A stretch of 64,000 nucleotides of DNA from JAUSKF01 sp964545345 (lineage in GTDB: Bacteria; Patescibacteriota; Minisyncoccia; UBA6257; WO2-44-18): assembly GCA_964545345.1 (NCBI GenBank), contig CAZJFE010000001.1:1-64000 (forward strand), given 5' to 3'. Under the pieces are notes generated by a model. The model was not told where the DNA came from. It did not search any database and saw nothing but the letters and a program-made list of their open reading frames with translations. This document shows positions 1 to 8,636 of this stretch, in pieces (position 1 is the stretch's first letter; every line of letters begins with the position of its first letter). The translations under genes were made by a program, and so were the position numbers.

Positions 1-814
1 TGCATTTCTTGGTTGAGAGAAATCCTTTACCGGATGCCGCCTCGTTTAGAGCAGCTAATTCTGCCGCTTCTTTTTCCAGCCCCAGACGTTCGGTGATGTT
101 GATGAATCCGCCGATGAAGTTATTTTGAACCTTCCAAGATTCTCCGTAGGCAATCCAACCGCCCTCGCGGAAATCGTTACCGAAGTTTTCAATATTTTCC
201 ACAATATCATCCAAGGTGCACTCTGCTTCCTCAGAGAATTTCTTTCCCTCTCCACCGGTAAAGGCGATTTGAAGCTCTAAGCTAAAGGGTTCGCAGAGGA
301 ATCCCGCGCCCAAGGATTTAACAAAATCCCCAGCCGCTCGTTGGCCGGCATCCTCCAAGAATCCTTGCCAATCGGTAACGAATTGAGGTTTGCCACCGCC
401 CTGGATGTAGGTGATAATTTGATCTACGACAACGTCCAAAATGGCCTTTTGAAGCACAGTTTGCACGAATTCCTCCGCCCACTGCCAGAAAGTTTGGTCT
501 TTTTCCTTTTCCTTGGTTTTATTCCCCTCCTTGATTAGCGCTTCTTCCGTAGGGTTAGTGGTCGGAACTCTTTGCTGTCCGGCTCCTTGAGCATCCGCTT
601 TGGTGTTATTGGCCTCAGCTTTCGCGGCTGAAGTCTCCTCTTTCGTGAGCGCGTCTGCGAGCGCCTGAGACAAAGCAGAAGCGGCGGCTTTCAAAATGGC
701 CTCCACTAAAGCATCCGTGCCTTCGGAGGCCCGGGCCTTTCTCGTTGGCGCGCTACCGAGCGGCGAAAAAATCAGCGTAAGAGCGACGATGGTGATAAGT
801 GATTTTTTCAGCAT
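1..814 (-). CDS. secreted or membrane protein of unknown function, cut by the window edge
   Basis: An open frame runs from the ATG at 814 leftward to base 1 with no stop, so at least 271 codons are present and the C-terminus is missing. The protein starts with a hydrophobic signal or anchor (MLKKSLITIVALTLIF). An Ala/Glu-rich linker follows, then a region containing GAGFLCEPF, CTLDDIVENIENF and FREGGWIAYG. I recall similar Cys-containing segments in CPR proteins encoded near type IV secretion or pilus genes; that link is from memory and unproven here. The start codon abuts the stop codon of the upstream gene with no gap, so the two are probably translationally coupled and work together at the cell envelope. 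No catalytic motif is seen. Confidence 0.75.
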   Translation of the reverse strand, partial: MLKKSLITIVALTLIFSPLGSAPTRKARASEGTDALVEAILKAAASALSQALADALTKEETSAAKAEANNTKADAQGAGQQRVPTTNPTEEALIKEGNKTKEKEKDQTFWQWAEEFVQTVLQKAILDVVVDQIITYIQGGGKPQFVTDWQGFLEDAGQRAAGDFVKSLGAGFLCEPFSLELQIAFTGGEGKKFSEEAECTLDDIVENIENFGNDFREGGWIAYGESWKVQNNFIGGFINITERLGLEKEAAELAALNEAASGKGFLSTKKC

Positions 815-1567
815 CTAGAGATTATATTTTTTAGCAAACTGGACGATCCGTTCATTGAGATTGGTTAGATCCTCGTGCGCTTGGCCGATCAGGCGCATAG
901 AAATCAAAGCGGCCAGCGGATCCTTATCAATATTGGCGATATTAGAGAAGATTTTCTTTTGCTGGGTAAATAATTTTATTTTCTCTTTGTGAAAATCTAC
1001 CAAGCTGATTGGGACATTGAGTGAGTAATATTCCTTGATGGTTTTTTCGTAGGCGTCGGCTAGTTTTTTGAAATCCTCAATATCCGGATCGGTGAAATCC
1101 ACCGAGATACCGGAGAAATTCTTTTCAGAAATCGCCCTAGTGTTATTTAAATATCCATCCACTAGCGCCGGGTCGTTGCCGGGGACGATTTTGATCATAC
1201 TCATATCAATCTCCGGAGCGAGAAGCGGGAAGGTTGATTTGGAAAGGCGTTCGGCGATAATTTTTTCTGCTATTTTTTTCGGATCGGGTGCGGTAATCAG
1301 ACGTCCTTCGTCGGAAATCTCCGGGCCGTCCGGATTTTGAGCGAGGATTTCTTCCGCGATCTCCTCACCAATGCCCTGAACGGCCGGGTTATCCAAAGAG
1401 TCAACAAGATCAGGAATTTTTTCTTCGGCAGAGCTTTCTTTCGCGGCGATGAGATTCGCCTGCCCCTCTTTGGCGATCATTTGTTCGGGAGATTTCTGAA
1501 CAAAAATCATCACCGCGAGAGCGGTAGACCCGGCCAACAGCGAAAGAGAAAATAATTTCTTTACCAT
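815..1567 (-). CDS. membrane-anchored protein of unknown function
   Basis: About 250 residues, not assigned to any family. An N-terminal hydrophobic segment (KKLFSLSLLAGSTALAVMIF) should anchor it or act as a signal peptide. The rest is acidic and mostly helical, with a Glu-rich stretch followed by a four-helix-like C-terminal half. The ATG at 1567 is preferred over an in-frame GTG at 1588 because GGGGAG lies 8 bases before it, whereas the GTG itself lies in front of that site. The gene ends directly against the start of the next gene, so it forms a two-gene unit with it. Function is inferred only from position: an envelope-associated pair. Confidence 0.75.
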   Translation of the reverse strand: MVKKLFSLSLLAGSTALAVMIFVQKSPEQMIAKEGQANLIAAKESSAEEKIPDLVDSLDNPAVQGIGEEIAEEILAQNPDGPEISDEGRLITAPDPKKIAEKIIAERLSKSTFPLLAPEIDMSMIKIVPGNDPALVDGYLNNTRAISEKNFSGISVDFTDPDIEDFKKLADAYEKTIKEYYSLNVPISLVDFHKEKIKLFTQQKKIFSNIANIDKDPLAALISMRLIGQAHEDLTNLNERIVQFAKKYNL

Positions 1568-1635
1568 AAGAGAACTCCCCACCCTCACAATGGCGTACCA
1601 TATTATTATAGCAGTTACGGAATCAGGAATTACGA

Positions 1636-2415
1636 TTATTTAGCCGTAATTGTGGACAACTTAATAAGCTGATCCAGGTTGAAGTTTTGAGGGCGGGAAT
1701 TTTCCGGCAGACCCACCGATTCAATCAGGTCCACCGCCTCTTTTTTGGGTATTCCCAGGCCATCAGCGAGATTGTTTGCCGCTGTTTTACGGGGTTGCTT
1801 AAAAATGATCTTAACCAGGCGGTAATAAGAGACTGACGACTGACGACTGACGACCAGCGGCTTAGTTGTTAGCTTAATGACCGCCGAGTCAACTTTGGGT
1901 GGTGGGTCAAAATCGGCAGGTTTTAAGCGTAAAATAAGCTCCGGTTCAGCCCAAAATTGGGTAATCGCCGATAATAGGTTCATTTTTGGCGGTTTAGAGC
2001 AGATTCTCTCTGCAACCTCCTCTTGAACCATCAAAACGGAGGCTTTTGGAGGGTCTTTGGCTTCACTTAGAATTCTTAAGAGTTGACCGGTGATGTAATA
2101 GGGAATGTTGCCTACTAATTTGGAGTCGTTAGTAATTAGTTTAGGTAGGATCTTTAAGGCATCCCCCGGGATAATTTCCAAGCCCTCAATATTCAAGTCC
2201 TTCATTTGGTTCATTAAGTCCAAATCCTTCTCAATCGCGACGAGTTGGCAGTTAATTTTTTGGCAGGCTTTCACAAGCGGAAGCGTCAAAGCCCCCTTTC
2301 CGGGTCCGATTTCTACAACAGTTTCGCCTAGTTGTAGATCCAAAGTCGCGATGATTTTGGGAATCACGGTCTTGTTGATGAGAAAGTGCTGTCCGAGCTT
2401 GTGAGACATATGCAT
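1636..2415 (-). CDS. rsmA: 16S rRNA (A1518/A1519) dimethyltransferase RsmA/KsgA
   Basis: Transfers methyl groups from SAM to two adjacent adenosines near the 3' end of 16S rRNA during 30S maturation. Seen: the N-terminal LGQHFL signature, the SAM loop EIGPGKGALTL near residue 36, the catalytic NIPYYI motif near residue 104, and FDPPPKVDSAV. The length of 259 residues is normal. The first two ATGs (2415 and 2409) are two codons apart and either could be used. Two period-7 repeat tracts lie inside the gene, one encoding ITNDSK just before the catalytic motif and one encoding PLVVSRQSSVS in the C-terminal domain. Both look like tolerated loop insertions. The gene is divergent from the coiled-coil protein gene, with only 23 bases between starts. 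Confidence 0.96.
   Translation of the reverse strand: MHMSHKLGQHFLINKTVIPKIIATLDLQLGETVVEIGPGKGALTLPLVKACQKINCQLVAIEKDLDLMNQMKDLNIEGLEIIPGDALKILPKLITNDSKLVGNIPYYITGQLLRILSEAKDPPKASVLMVQEEVAERICSKPPKMNLLSAITQFWAEPELILRLKPADFDPPPKVDSAVIKLTTKPLVVSRQSSVSYYRLVKIIFKQPRKTAANNLADGLGIPKKEAVDLIESVGLPENSRPQNFNLDQLIKLSTITAK
1831..1855. repeat. period-7 repeat inside rsmA
   Basis: Three and a half units of ACTGACG in tandem, read in frame on the minus strand as part of LVVSRQSSVS. It belongs to the dispersed heptanucleotide family also seen at 6091, 26083, 54379 and elsewhere. Confidence 0.85.
2122..2145. repeat. degenerate period-7 repeat inside rsmA
   Basis: On the minus strand the units CTAATTA, CTAACGA and CTCC follow each other, encoding LITNDS immediately before the catalytic NIPYY segment. 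It is more degenerate than the copy at 1831. Confidence 0.6.
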
Positions 2416-2438
2416 ATATTACATATGAATTTGATAGA

Positions 2439-4139
2439 ATGGAATCAATGGCCGAGGAGAACAAAGAAAAGAATAGCCCGGATCCTATTGAGTTGACCGA
2501 ACCGGTTCCGGAGAGTAAATATCCTGAAGAGTTGGATAAGTTAGCCAAAGAGATTCAGGAGATGCAAGAGGGAAACCGGAAATCGTTTTCGCCTGAATTT
2601 GCTTCCAAAGAGAAAAAGAATAAACCTGATTTAGAAAAAGAGGCAGGAGAATCACCCGCGGTTTCAGAGCCGGCCGAAAAAAAGAAAAGAGCTTACAAAA
2701 AACGGACCCCGAAGAGCGCTCCCTTTGAAGAGGTTTTGCCTTCAGAGGAAAAAACCGCGGAGCCCCGCGAGCTAACTCCGGAGGCAATGGAAAAAGATCC
2801 GGATAATTATTTCGTGGATGATGAAGAGACGGCGGCGCGAGCGGCTGAGTCAGCTAAAGAAGCGGAGCTTCTGAAAAAAGATGAGGAGCTGGAGGAAATT
2901 CCGATGGCGGATTTTCGCCGCGTGGAAGGCAGGGCCAGCTCCAAATTTAAGATTGAAGAGGTTTTAAATGATCCGAAATTCGTGGAATTTCTGGCGAGTT
3001 ACCCAGACGCCGAGAAACTTGATCCGATGTCTCATGAGCGGGAGATCGAAAATCGTCACAAAGCTTTTCGGGCTCAGGAAATTTTAGGCCAGCAGTTTAT
3101 TGATTTCTATAAAAAAGAAATCGGTGAGAATATCGGTTTTAATCTGGACGCCGGGACGCACGATAAGATTGTCGCGGAAATTCGCGATGAAGCGGTCCGG
3201 AATCCCGAATTGTTGATAGAGCGCGCCAAAAACATGGAGGATTTTGAGAGATTACGTAAGAATAACCAGCGTTGGGAGGAGCAGATTGAGGTTCTTGGCG
3301 GCCGCGATAACCGCGACGAGGTTTTGAAGAAAATCGCCCAGCAGGAGTCTTTATTGAAAAAAGAGCTTGGCCAAAAAAAGCTTGCTGTTTTCATGGAGGG
3401 CATTTTCCATCCGGCCAGCATACCGCTAATCTCCAGTTTTTTGCGAAAATTGTTGCCCGAGCAGGAATTAAGGTGGCATCGCGAAATCAGTAGCGCGCCT
3501 AGATCGGAAAGACAGAAATTGTTTGGGGAGATTGATCAGGAAATTGAGAACCTCGCCCAGCTAAAAAATGAGCTTTCTACCGGCAAAGCGAAAGAACAAT
3601 TCAACGCCTTACGGCAGGAAATTTTTCATAATTTTGAGCCGGTCAAAGATTTCGTCTCTTCTTTACCGGAGAAGATTAATCGGCGCGTGGCGGAGATGAC
3701 CGAACGGGTTACCGGAGTTGGCGGCATTAAGAAGGCCTCTGAGATTAAAAAATATATTGAAAAAGTAAGAAGTACAGAAAAATCTTTAGGTGGCGAGGAG
3801 TTGCTCTCCGGGCACGCCTCCATGGAACTGGCCGAGCGGGTCAATAAATTGGTTGAAGATTTGGTTCACAAACACATCGCGGAATCCAAAATTGAGAACA
3901 AACCGCTTGAAGATCTTTTGACCGGTATTGAGGGAGTGTTTTCACGCATTGATGATCCAGAGGAGCGGATCAATATTTTCGTCGCGGTTGATGAAGCGGT
4001 TGAAAAAGCGATCAAGAATTTACAGGCAAACGCCGGGGAAATCACTCCAAAAGAGAAATCTTCCAGAGCGGCTAAAACCATATTACTCAAGGTAATTCAG
4101 CAGAAGTTGAAAGATAAGTTTGGGCCGCTGACTGAATAA
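2439..4139 (+). CDS. large charged coiled-coil protein of unknown function
   Basis: 566 residues, no family recognised. The first ~190 residues are Lys/Glu/Pro-rich and likely disordered. From about residue 195 onward the sequence is helical and charged, with long heptad-like stretches (for example LLKKELGQKKLAVF and NRWEE-type segments) suggesting coiled coils. There is no signal peptide or membrane segment, so it is probably cytoplasmic. An alternative ATG lies at 2448; neither start has a clear Shine-Dalgarno site. One base separates its stop from the next small gene, so the two form a unit. A role in cell structure is possible, but nothing in the sequence demonstrates it. Confidence 0.8.
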   Translation: MESMAEENKEKNSPDPIELTEPVPESKYPEELDKLAKEIQEMQEGNRKSFSPEFASKEKKNKPDLEKEAGESPAVSEPAEKKKRAYKKRTPKSAPFEEVLPSEEKTAEPRELTPEAMEKDPDNYFVDDEETAARAAESAKEAELLKKDEELEEIPMADFRRVEGRASSKFKIEEVLNDPKFVEFLASYPDAEKLDPMSHEREIENRHKAFRAQEILGQQFIDFYKKEIGENIGFNLDAGTHDKIVAEIRDEAVRNPELLIERAKNMEDFERLRKNNQRWEEQIEVLGGRDNRDEVLKKIAQQESLLKKELGQKKLAVFMEGIFHPASIPLISSFLRKLLPEQELRWHREISSAPRSERQKLFGEIDQEIENLAQLKNELSTGKAKEQFNALRQEIFHNFEPVKDFVSSLPEKINRRVAEMTERVTGVGGIKKASEIKKYIEKVRSTEKSLGGEELLSGHASMELAERVNKLVEDLVHKHIAESKIENKPLEDLLTGIEGVFSRIDDPEERINIFVAVDEAVEKAIKNLQANAGEITPKEKSSRAAKTILLKVIQQKLKDKFGPLTE

Positions 4140-4140
4140 T

Positions 4141-4392
4141 ATGAAAACCGAAGAAATCATCCGGTTATTGGAATCAGGCAACAAAGGGAAGGCGAAAAAA
4201 GCTGTTACCGAATATCTGGAGCAGATTAAACTCTCCCCTGCTGAGGAGGCCAGGATTCTTTTAGAAATCAGTTCGGTTTTTATGAAGGCCAATTCCGATG
4301 TCGCGAGAGCTTATCAGTCAATTTTAGAAGAGGTGGCGGAAGAGTTTAGAGATCTTAATTTGAAAGAGAAAATTCTAACTCCTAAGCAGTAA
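4141..4392 (+). CDS. small helical protein of unknown function
   Basis: 83 residues, highly charged and almost entirely predicted helix (EEIIRLLESGNKGKAKKAV at the start, EEVAEEFRDLNLKEK near the end). It has no Cys, no membrane segment and no motif I recognise. It begins one base after the stop of the large coiled-coil protein, so translation is likely coupled and it may be its partner. The helical-hairpin look resembles a short TPR-like or four-helix scaffold. Confidence 0.7.
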   Translation: MKTEEIIRLLESGNKGKAKKAVTEYLEQIKLSPAEEARILLEISSVFMKANSDVARAYQSILEEVAEEFRDLNLKEKILTPKQ

Positions 4393-4402
4393 TGGGGAAG
4401 TG

Positions 4403-4431
4403 TTGATTTTTAGCTTCTGGCGTGGTAATAT
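4403..4431 (+). promoter_or_regulatory. promoter for the HEXXH protein gene
   Basis: TTGATT at 4403-4408 and TAATAT at 4426-4431 are separated by 17 bases, about 40 bases before the start codon at 4470. Confidence 0.6.
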
Positions 4432-4469
4432 TGCGCTAGCTTTTCTACATCAAACAAGGAGAATACGAA

Positions 4470-5747
4470 ATGAAGCGAATTTTGTCCGCGGCGCTTTTTC
4501 TAGCGCTGGCCCCGCCGGTTCTGGCTGAGGAGTCGGATCTGAATTACCTGCCGGAGCACCGTTTCAGGATCTACTATAATTTTTCCAACGGTAAGGTTCA
4601 TGATCCTGATAGTATCGCCGGCTGGGCGCTGTCTTATTCAGAACTCCTACACGTAGGAGCGGACAACTTTATTCTTGGCCGACATCCGGAGAAGCAGTCC
4701 CCGGGAGAGCGCTTACTAAGGTTCGGTGGATCGGCGTTGCTTCTCCTGGCTTTGGAGATTCCGGCCGGTTTTGTCACTCATGAGTACGGTCATTTCAGGA
4801 TGGATAGCGTAGCGGGAATGTACAAGCCGATTTTCGGAAGTGACCGAGATAATGACTATGCGTTCGTTTCCACGCCGTTTAACGCGTATCTGACGGCATT
4901 TGAGACTGCCGCGACCGGGGGCTTTAACACTTATCATGCTAGCCAACAGGCCTCCGAGTTGGCGGAACTACTCAAGGATCCGAAACGAGCGCCCTATGCT
5001 TTGCAGTTTGACGTCATGATAGAGGCGGGCGGTTTGAATATGAGCCAGTACACGGCCGAGACGTTCTCCCAGAAGATTCTGGATGGTCACGGCCAGTGCT
5101 TGGACATAGTTACTTATGGCTGCCACGCTCTGGACACGCTCACCTACATCAATAGTGGTGGAGGAGACATTAGTGATTATTCTGATTTAATGGAGAAGCT
5201 GGGAATTAAAACCAGCCATTCGGAAATCAGAATCGTCTCCCAGGTTCCGAAATTGATTGGAAACTCCACCATTTCTCTGTTGATTGGCATGGTGGATTAC
5301 ATTGCAACCGGCGATCGGCGAATTGATCCACTGGGGCAGGAATTCGGCCCGGTACAGGTTTTGTGGCCGGAGTTCGCCAGCTACCTGACTTTGAACGGAC
5401 CGACGATCAAATTGATTGAACAGGTCAATGTCGGCAAACAGCATTTCTACCTGACTGCCGAGAAACCCCTTCCTAAGAACATGATTGAGGGCGGGATCGG
5501 TTGGCGTGGAGACATCTGCAAGTACTTCGGCGCCGAGGTTTACGCGGTCCACAACTTTGATACCGGCGGCAACTGGTTTGAAGGCGGCCCGGTGGTTCGT
5601 CCCTGCGAATGGTTCGCCTTCGGCGTTAAGGGATATTACGGAAGCGGCTATACCTTGCGTCGGGAGATAGCCGGTAGCGTGCCCGACTTTATGGAGGAGA
5701 AAGAGGCCGGCCTTAAAGGATTCGTGGAGATCAATCTCAAGTTCTGA
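4470..5747 (+). CDS. secreted protein with a HEXXH motif and a barrel-like C-terminus
   Basis: 425 residues. A clear signal peptide (MKRILSAALFLALAPP, likely cut after VLA) sends it out of the cytoplasm. A hydrophobic helix near residues 88-105 leads straight into HEYGH (about residue 107), the zinc-binding HEXXH signature of metallopeptidases; no third zinc ligand can be assigned. The last ~120 residues alternate polar and aromatic residues (for example WFAFGVKGYYGSGY) and the chain ends in Lys-Phe, as outer-membrane beta-barrel strands do. That is surprising if the host is a CPR cell without an outer membrane. AAGGAG lies 8 bases before the ATG. The gene is transcriptionally isolated by its own promoter and terminator. 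Function unknown. Confidence 0.8.
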   Translation: MKRILSAALFLALAPPVLAEESDLNYLPEHRFRIYYNFSNGKVHDPDSIAGWALSYSELLHVGADNFILGRHPEKQSPGERLLRFGGSALLLLALEIPAGFVTHEYGHFRMDSVAGMYKPIFGSDRDNDYAFVSTPFNAYLTAFETAATGGFNTYHASQQASELAELLKDPKRAPYALQFDVMIEAGGLNMSQYTAETFSQKILDGHGQCLDIVTYGCHALDTLTYINSGGGDISDYSDLMEKLGIKTSHSEIRIVSQVPKLIGNSTISLLIGMVDYIATGDRRIDPLGQEFGPVQVLWPEFASYLTLNGPTIKLIEQVNVGKQHFYLTAEKPLPKNMIEGGIGWRGDICKYFGAEVYAVHNFDTGGNWFEGGPVVRPCEWFAFGVKGYYGSGYTLRREIAGSVPDFMEEKEAGLKGFVEINLKF

Positions 5748-5748
5748 C

Positions 5749-5780
5749 AAAACTCCCCAAGTTTATTGGGGAGTTTTTTA
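5749..5780 (+). terminator. intrinsic terminator after the HEXXH protein gene
   Basis: The hairpin AAACTCCCCAA / TTGGGGAGTTT with a 6-base loop is followed by TTTTTTA. The last bases overlap the stop of the convergent helicase gene; the A-run on the left arm could make it work in both directions. Confidence 0.9.
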
Positions 5781-7562
5781 TTCATACTCTATGTACATTT
5801 CGTCTTCATCGGGGAGCTTGTATTTTCCGGTGGCTAAATCTACGAAGTCGGATAGGTGTTCCGGTATCTCGTAAATGAATCTTGAGGGAGTGCCGGAGAG
5901 CGATAGGCATAGCTTTTTCCGGGCGCGGGTCATGGCTACATACATCAACCGTCGCTCTTCTTCCAGATCATCTAAGGAGCCGTATGAGCGTTCATGCGGC
6001 ATTAATCCCTCGGAACAGCCGATAACGAAGACGTTATCAAACTCCAACCCTTTGGCCATGTGAACGGTCATTAGAGACACCGGGGGTACCAACGACTTAC
6101 GACTAACGACTAACGACTGGGAAGGCGCGTCCGCTGATTGCAGTAGTGAAACTTTCTCCAAGAACTCTCCTAAGGTTTTGAATTGACTGGCGAAGCTGAT
6201 CAATTCATTGATGTTTTCCAAGCGTTCAGAGAAGTTTTTGTATTCTTTTTGCAGATAATCAACGTAGTTGGCGTTCTCCATAAAGAAATTTATCAGCTCT
6301 AGCTGATTTAGCTTCTCTCCTAAGCGGGGCAACTCTTGAATCAAGTAGGCGGCAGTTTTTCTATCAAAGGTTTTCCCGATCCGTTCCTCGCTGACCGCGT
6401 CGGCCGGGTTATACGCCAAGCGGAGTCCGGCTAAGAGATCTTTCACCTCTTTGCGCTCGTAGAATTTGATGCCTCCGAAAATTCGGTAAGGGACGTTAGC
6501 TGATAGCAGGGATTGTTCAATCGCCCTAGATTGGGCGTTGGTCCGGTAAAGGACGGCCACGTTCCCCTCCCGGATTTGCTTGATTTGACTGGCGATCAGC
6601 ATTGCCTCCTCTTCTCTGGAAGCGGCTCGGATGATTTTGATTTTTTCTCCGGCGGCATTCTCGGTCCAAAGTTTTTTTGGTGTTTGTAGTTTGTTGTTCT
6701 GGACTACGGCGGAGGCGGCGTCAATAATTGTCCCGCTGGAACGATAGTTTTGTTCCAGCTTAACTATCTTTGCTTCCGGCCAGTCGTTTTTAAAATTCAA
6801 GAAGTTGCGAAAGTCGGCTCCCCGGAAGCTATAGATCGCTTGTTGATCATCGCCGACGACACTAAGATTTTTTTGTTGTTCTGCCAAGAAACGGATTAGT
6901 TTGTATTGGGATGAGTTGATGTCTTGGTACTCGTCTACTAGGATATGTGAATACTTTTCGTGATATTTTTTTAAGACTTCCGGATGCCCATCAAAAATTT
7001 GGACTACTTTAGTGATCAGATCGTCAAAATCAAAAGCATTGCTGTCTGCCAGCGCGGCTTCGTATTTTTCGTAAATTTTCTTGGTGATTTTATCAAAATC
7101 TTCCGGCGAAAGCATTTCGCTTTTTATCTGCGAGATCTTGTTTTGCAGAACGGCAGGGCTGATTACATCCTTTGAGATATCGGCGGCTTTCATGATTTTT
7201 TTTATCAAACTTAATGAGTCGTCCGCGTCATAAATAGAGAAGTTGGGAGTTCGGCCGGCCAGGCGAGCTTCATCTTTCAGGATGCGCGCGCAGAATGAAT
7301 GAAATGTGCCAAGGAAGGGAGTAGCCCCGGAAGTGGCCAATTGTTTAGCGACGCGCTCCCGCATCTCATTAGCGGCCTTGTTAGTGAAGGTGATAGCGAC
7401 GATCTTTGATGGCGCGACTCCTTTTTCAATCAGGCGCGCCAGGCGCGAGGTAAGAGTTTTAGTTTTTCCGGATCCGGCTCCGGCGGCGATTAAAATCGGC
7501 CCGCCGTCGTATTCAACAGCTTCCTGCTGCGGTTCATTTAACCCTTTGAAAGATGCGCTCAT
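5778..7562 (-). CDS. pcrA: UvrD/PcrA/Rep-type superfamily 1 DNA helicase
   Basis: ATP-driven 3'-5' DNA helicase for repair and replication restart. Seen in order: Q motif NEPQQEAV, Walker A AGAGSGKT (residues 27-34), Walker B DEYQD, GDDQQAIYSFRGAD, EQNYRSS, YRTNAQSR, TVHMAKGLEFD, and YVAMTRARKKL. At 594 residues it is about 100 shorter than typical PcrA: the 2B region is trimmed and the C-terminal Tudor-like tail is absent. A period-7 repeat at 6091-6120 inserts SLVVSRKSLVPP just before motif V (TVHMAKGLEF). The start is divergent from the LysM-M23 gene, whose promoter lies partly inside this gene's first codons. Confidence 0.95.
   Translation of the reverse strand: MSASFKGLNEPQQEAVEYDGGPILIAAGAGSGKTKTLTSRLARLIEKGVAPSKIVAITFTNKAANEMRERVAKQLATSGATPFLGTFHSFCARILKDEARLAGRTPNFSIYDADDSLSLIKKIMKAADISKDVISPAVLQNKISQIKSEMLSPEDFDKITKKIYEKYEAALADSNAFDFDDLITKVVQIFDGHPEVLKKYHEKYSHILVDEYQDINSSQYKLIRFLAEQQKNLSVVGDDQQAIYSFRGADFRNFLNFKNDWPEAKIVKLEQNYRSSGTIIDAASAVVQNNKLQTPKKLWTENAAGEKIKIIRAASREEEAMLIASQIKQIREGNVAVLYRTNAQSRAIEQSLLSANVPYRIFGGIKFYERKEVKDLLAGLRLAYNPADAVSEERIGKTFDRKTAAYLIQELPRLGEKLNQLELINFFMENANYVDYLQKEYKNFSERLENINELISFASQFKTLGEFLEKVSLLQSADAPSQSLVVSRKSLVPPVSLMTVHMAKGLEFDNVFVIGCSEGLMPHERSYGSLDDLEEERRLMYVAMTRARKKLCLSLSGTPSRFIYEIPEHLSDFVDLATGKYKLPDEDEMYIEYE
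6091..6120. repeat. period-7 repeat inside the helicase gene
   Basis: Four tandem units related to ACGACTA, read on the minus strand as SLVVSRKSLV. The tract is in frame and avoids the TAG that a perfect GTTAGTC array would create by substituting AAG. Confidence 0.9.
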
Positions 7563-7574
7563 TTGTGCTATTAT
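7546..7574 (+). promoter_or_regulatory. promoter for the LysM-M23 gene
   Basis: TTGAAA (7546-7551), 17-base spacer, TATTAT (7569-7574) with an extended TG. It overlaps the start of the divergent helicase gene. A transcript start near 7581 excludes an upstream ATG at 7563 and supports the ATG at 7617. Confidence 0.75.
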
Positions 7575-7616
7575 ACAGGTATTACTAGATTCAAATCAAT
7601 CTTTAATAAGCTACCG

Positions 7617-8603
7617 ATGACAACCGTTGTACCGGTTGTTTTGATTATTATGGGAATCGGCCTAAATGTTTTAGTGGTGGCTAAAAAAAGCCGGTTTTTA
7701 GGTGTTGGCGCTTCCCCCGCCCTGGCAAATTTAGAGAGCGTCCTCAGCCCTGATATTGATTCGTTGTCGGCGGACCAGGTTTTTGGGACCGGTTTTGACG
7801 TGGCCAGCGATTCGGATGTGACTGCCGGATTCGTAGTCGTGGACGGCGATTCTTTATTGAATGCCGGCAATCCACTAAGTACGATTTTGCCGACCCGCGA
7901 CGGCTTGCTGGTTTATAAAGTACAGAAGGGCGATACCCTTTCCAAGATCGCGGCTAACTTTGGCATCTCTCTCAATACGATTTTTTGGGCAAACAGCAGT
8001 GTCGGAAATAGTATTCGCCCCGGACAAGAGTTGGTTGTTTTGCCGGTCACCGGGGTTCTGCATCAGATTGAGGAAGGAGAAACCGTTGACTCGATCTCGG
8101 AGTTTTACAGCGTTACTCCGGAGAAAATCAGACAGTTTAATAAAATCGCTCCCGCCGGTTTGAAAATTGGCAGCTCGTTGGTGATCCCGGGGGCAAAACC
8201 GAAAAAGACTTTCGCGAGCGCCTCACTGGCTGATCTCCCTAACTATCCAGGATATTTTATTTTACCGACTACCGGGTGGAATTGGGGAAAGTTGCATTAT
8301 TATAATGGCGTGGATATCGCGAATGCCTGCGGCACTCCGATTTATGCTTCCGCGGAAGGATTAGTGGTGCGTGAAAAAGTTTCCGGTTGGAACGATGGCT
8401 ATGGTGGATTTGTTGAAATTGAGCATCCTAACGGCGTGGTTTCAAAATATTCGCACACTCAGAAGAACTTGGTTTCAATTGGTGATTATGTCTTACAGGG
8501 AGACATTATCGCTCACATCGGCAATACCGGAAATGTACACGGTCCGACCGGGTGCCACTTACACTTTGAGCTTCGCGGCGCAAGGAATCCGTTCGCGAAA
8601 TAA
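7617..8603 (+). CDS. membrane-anchored LysM and M23-fold cell-wall protein
   Basis: 328 residues. An N-terminal membrane segment (VVPVVLIIMGIGLNVLVV) is followed by a LysM repeat (YKVQKGDTLSKIAANFG), a second LysM (HQIEEGETVDSISEFY) and a C-terminal LytM/M23 domain. LysM binds peptidoglycan; M23 enzymes cut cross-bridge peptides using zinc. The HLHFE motif near the end is intact, but the first zinc motif reads YYNGVDIAN, with Asn where HxxxD normally has His. This is a change I associate with CPR M23 proteins. A nearby His (KLHYYN) may substitute, or the domain may only bind. The ATG at 7617 is chosen because the promoter excludes the one at 7563. Confidence 0.9.
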   Translation: MTTVVPVVLIIMGIGLNVLVVAKKSRFLGVGASPALANLESVLSPDIDSLSADQVFGTGFDVASDSDVTAGFVVVDGDSLLNAGNPLSTILPTRDGLLVYKVQKGDTLSKIAANFGISLNTIFWANSSVGNSIRPGQELVVLPVTGVLHQIEEGETVDSISEFYSVTPEKIRQFNKIAPAGLKIGSSLVIPGAKPKKTFASASLADLPNYPGYFILPTTGWNWGKLHYYNGVDIANACGTPIYASAEGLVVREKVSGWNDGYGGFVEIEHPNGVVSKYSHTQKNLVSIGDYVLQGDIIAHIGNTGNVHGPTGCHLHFELRGARNPFAK

Positions 8604-8606
8604 GAA

Positions 8607-8636
8607 ATCCCCCTCGCTTAGCGAGGGGGATGTTGT
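8607..8636. terminator. hairpin terminator between convergent genes
   Basis: Perfect inverted repeat ATCCCCCTCGC / GCGAGGGGGAT with a 3-base loop lies between the ends of the M23 gene and the translin-like gene. The T-tract is weak on the plus strand. Confidence 0.7.
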
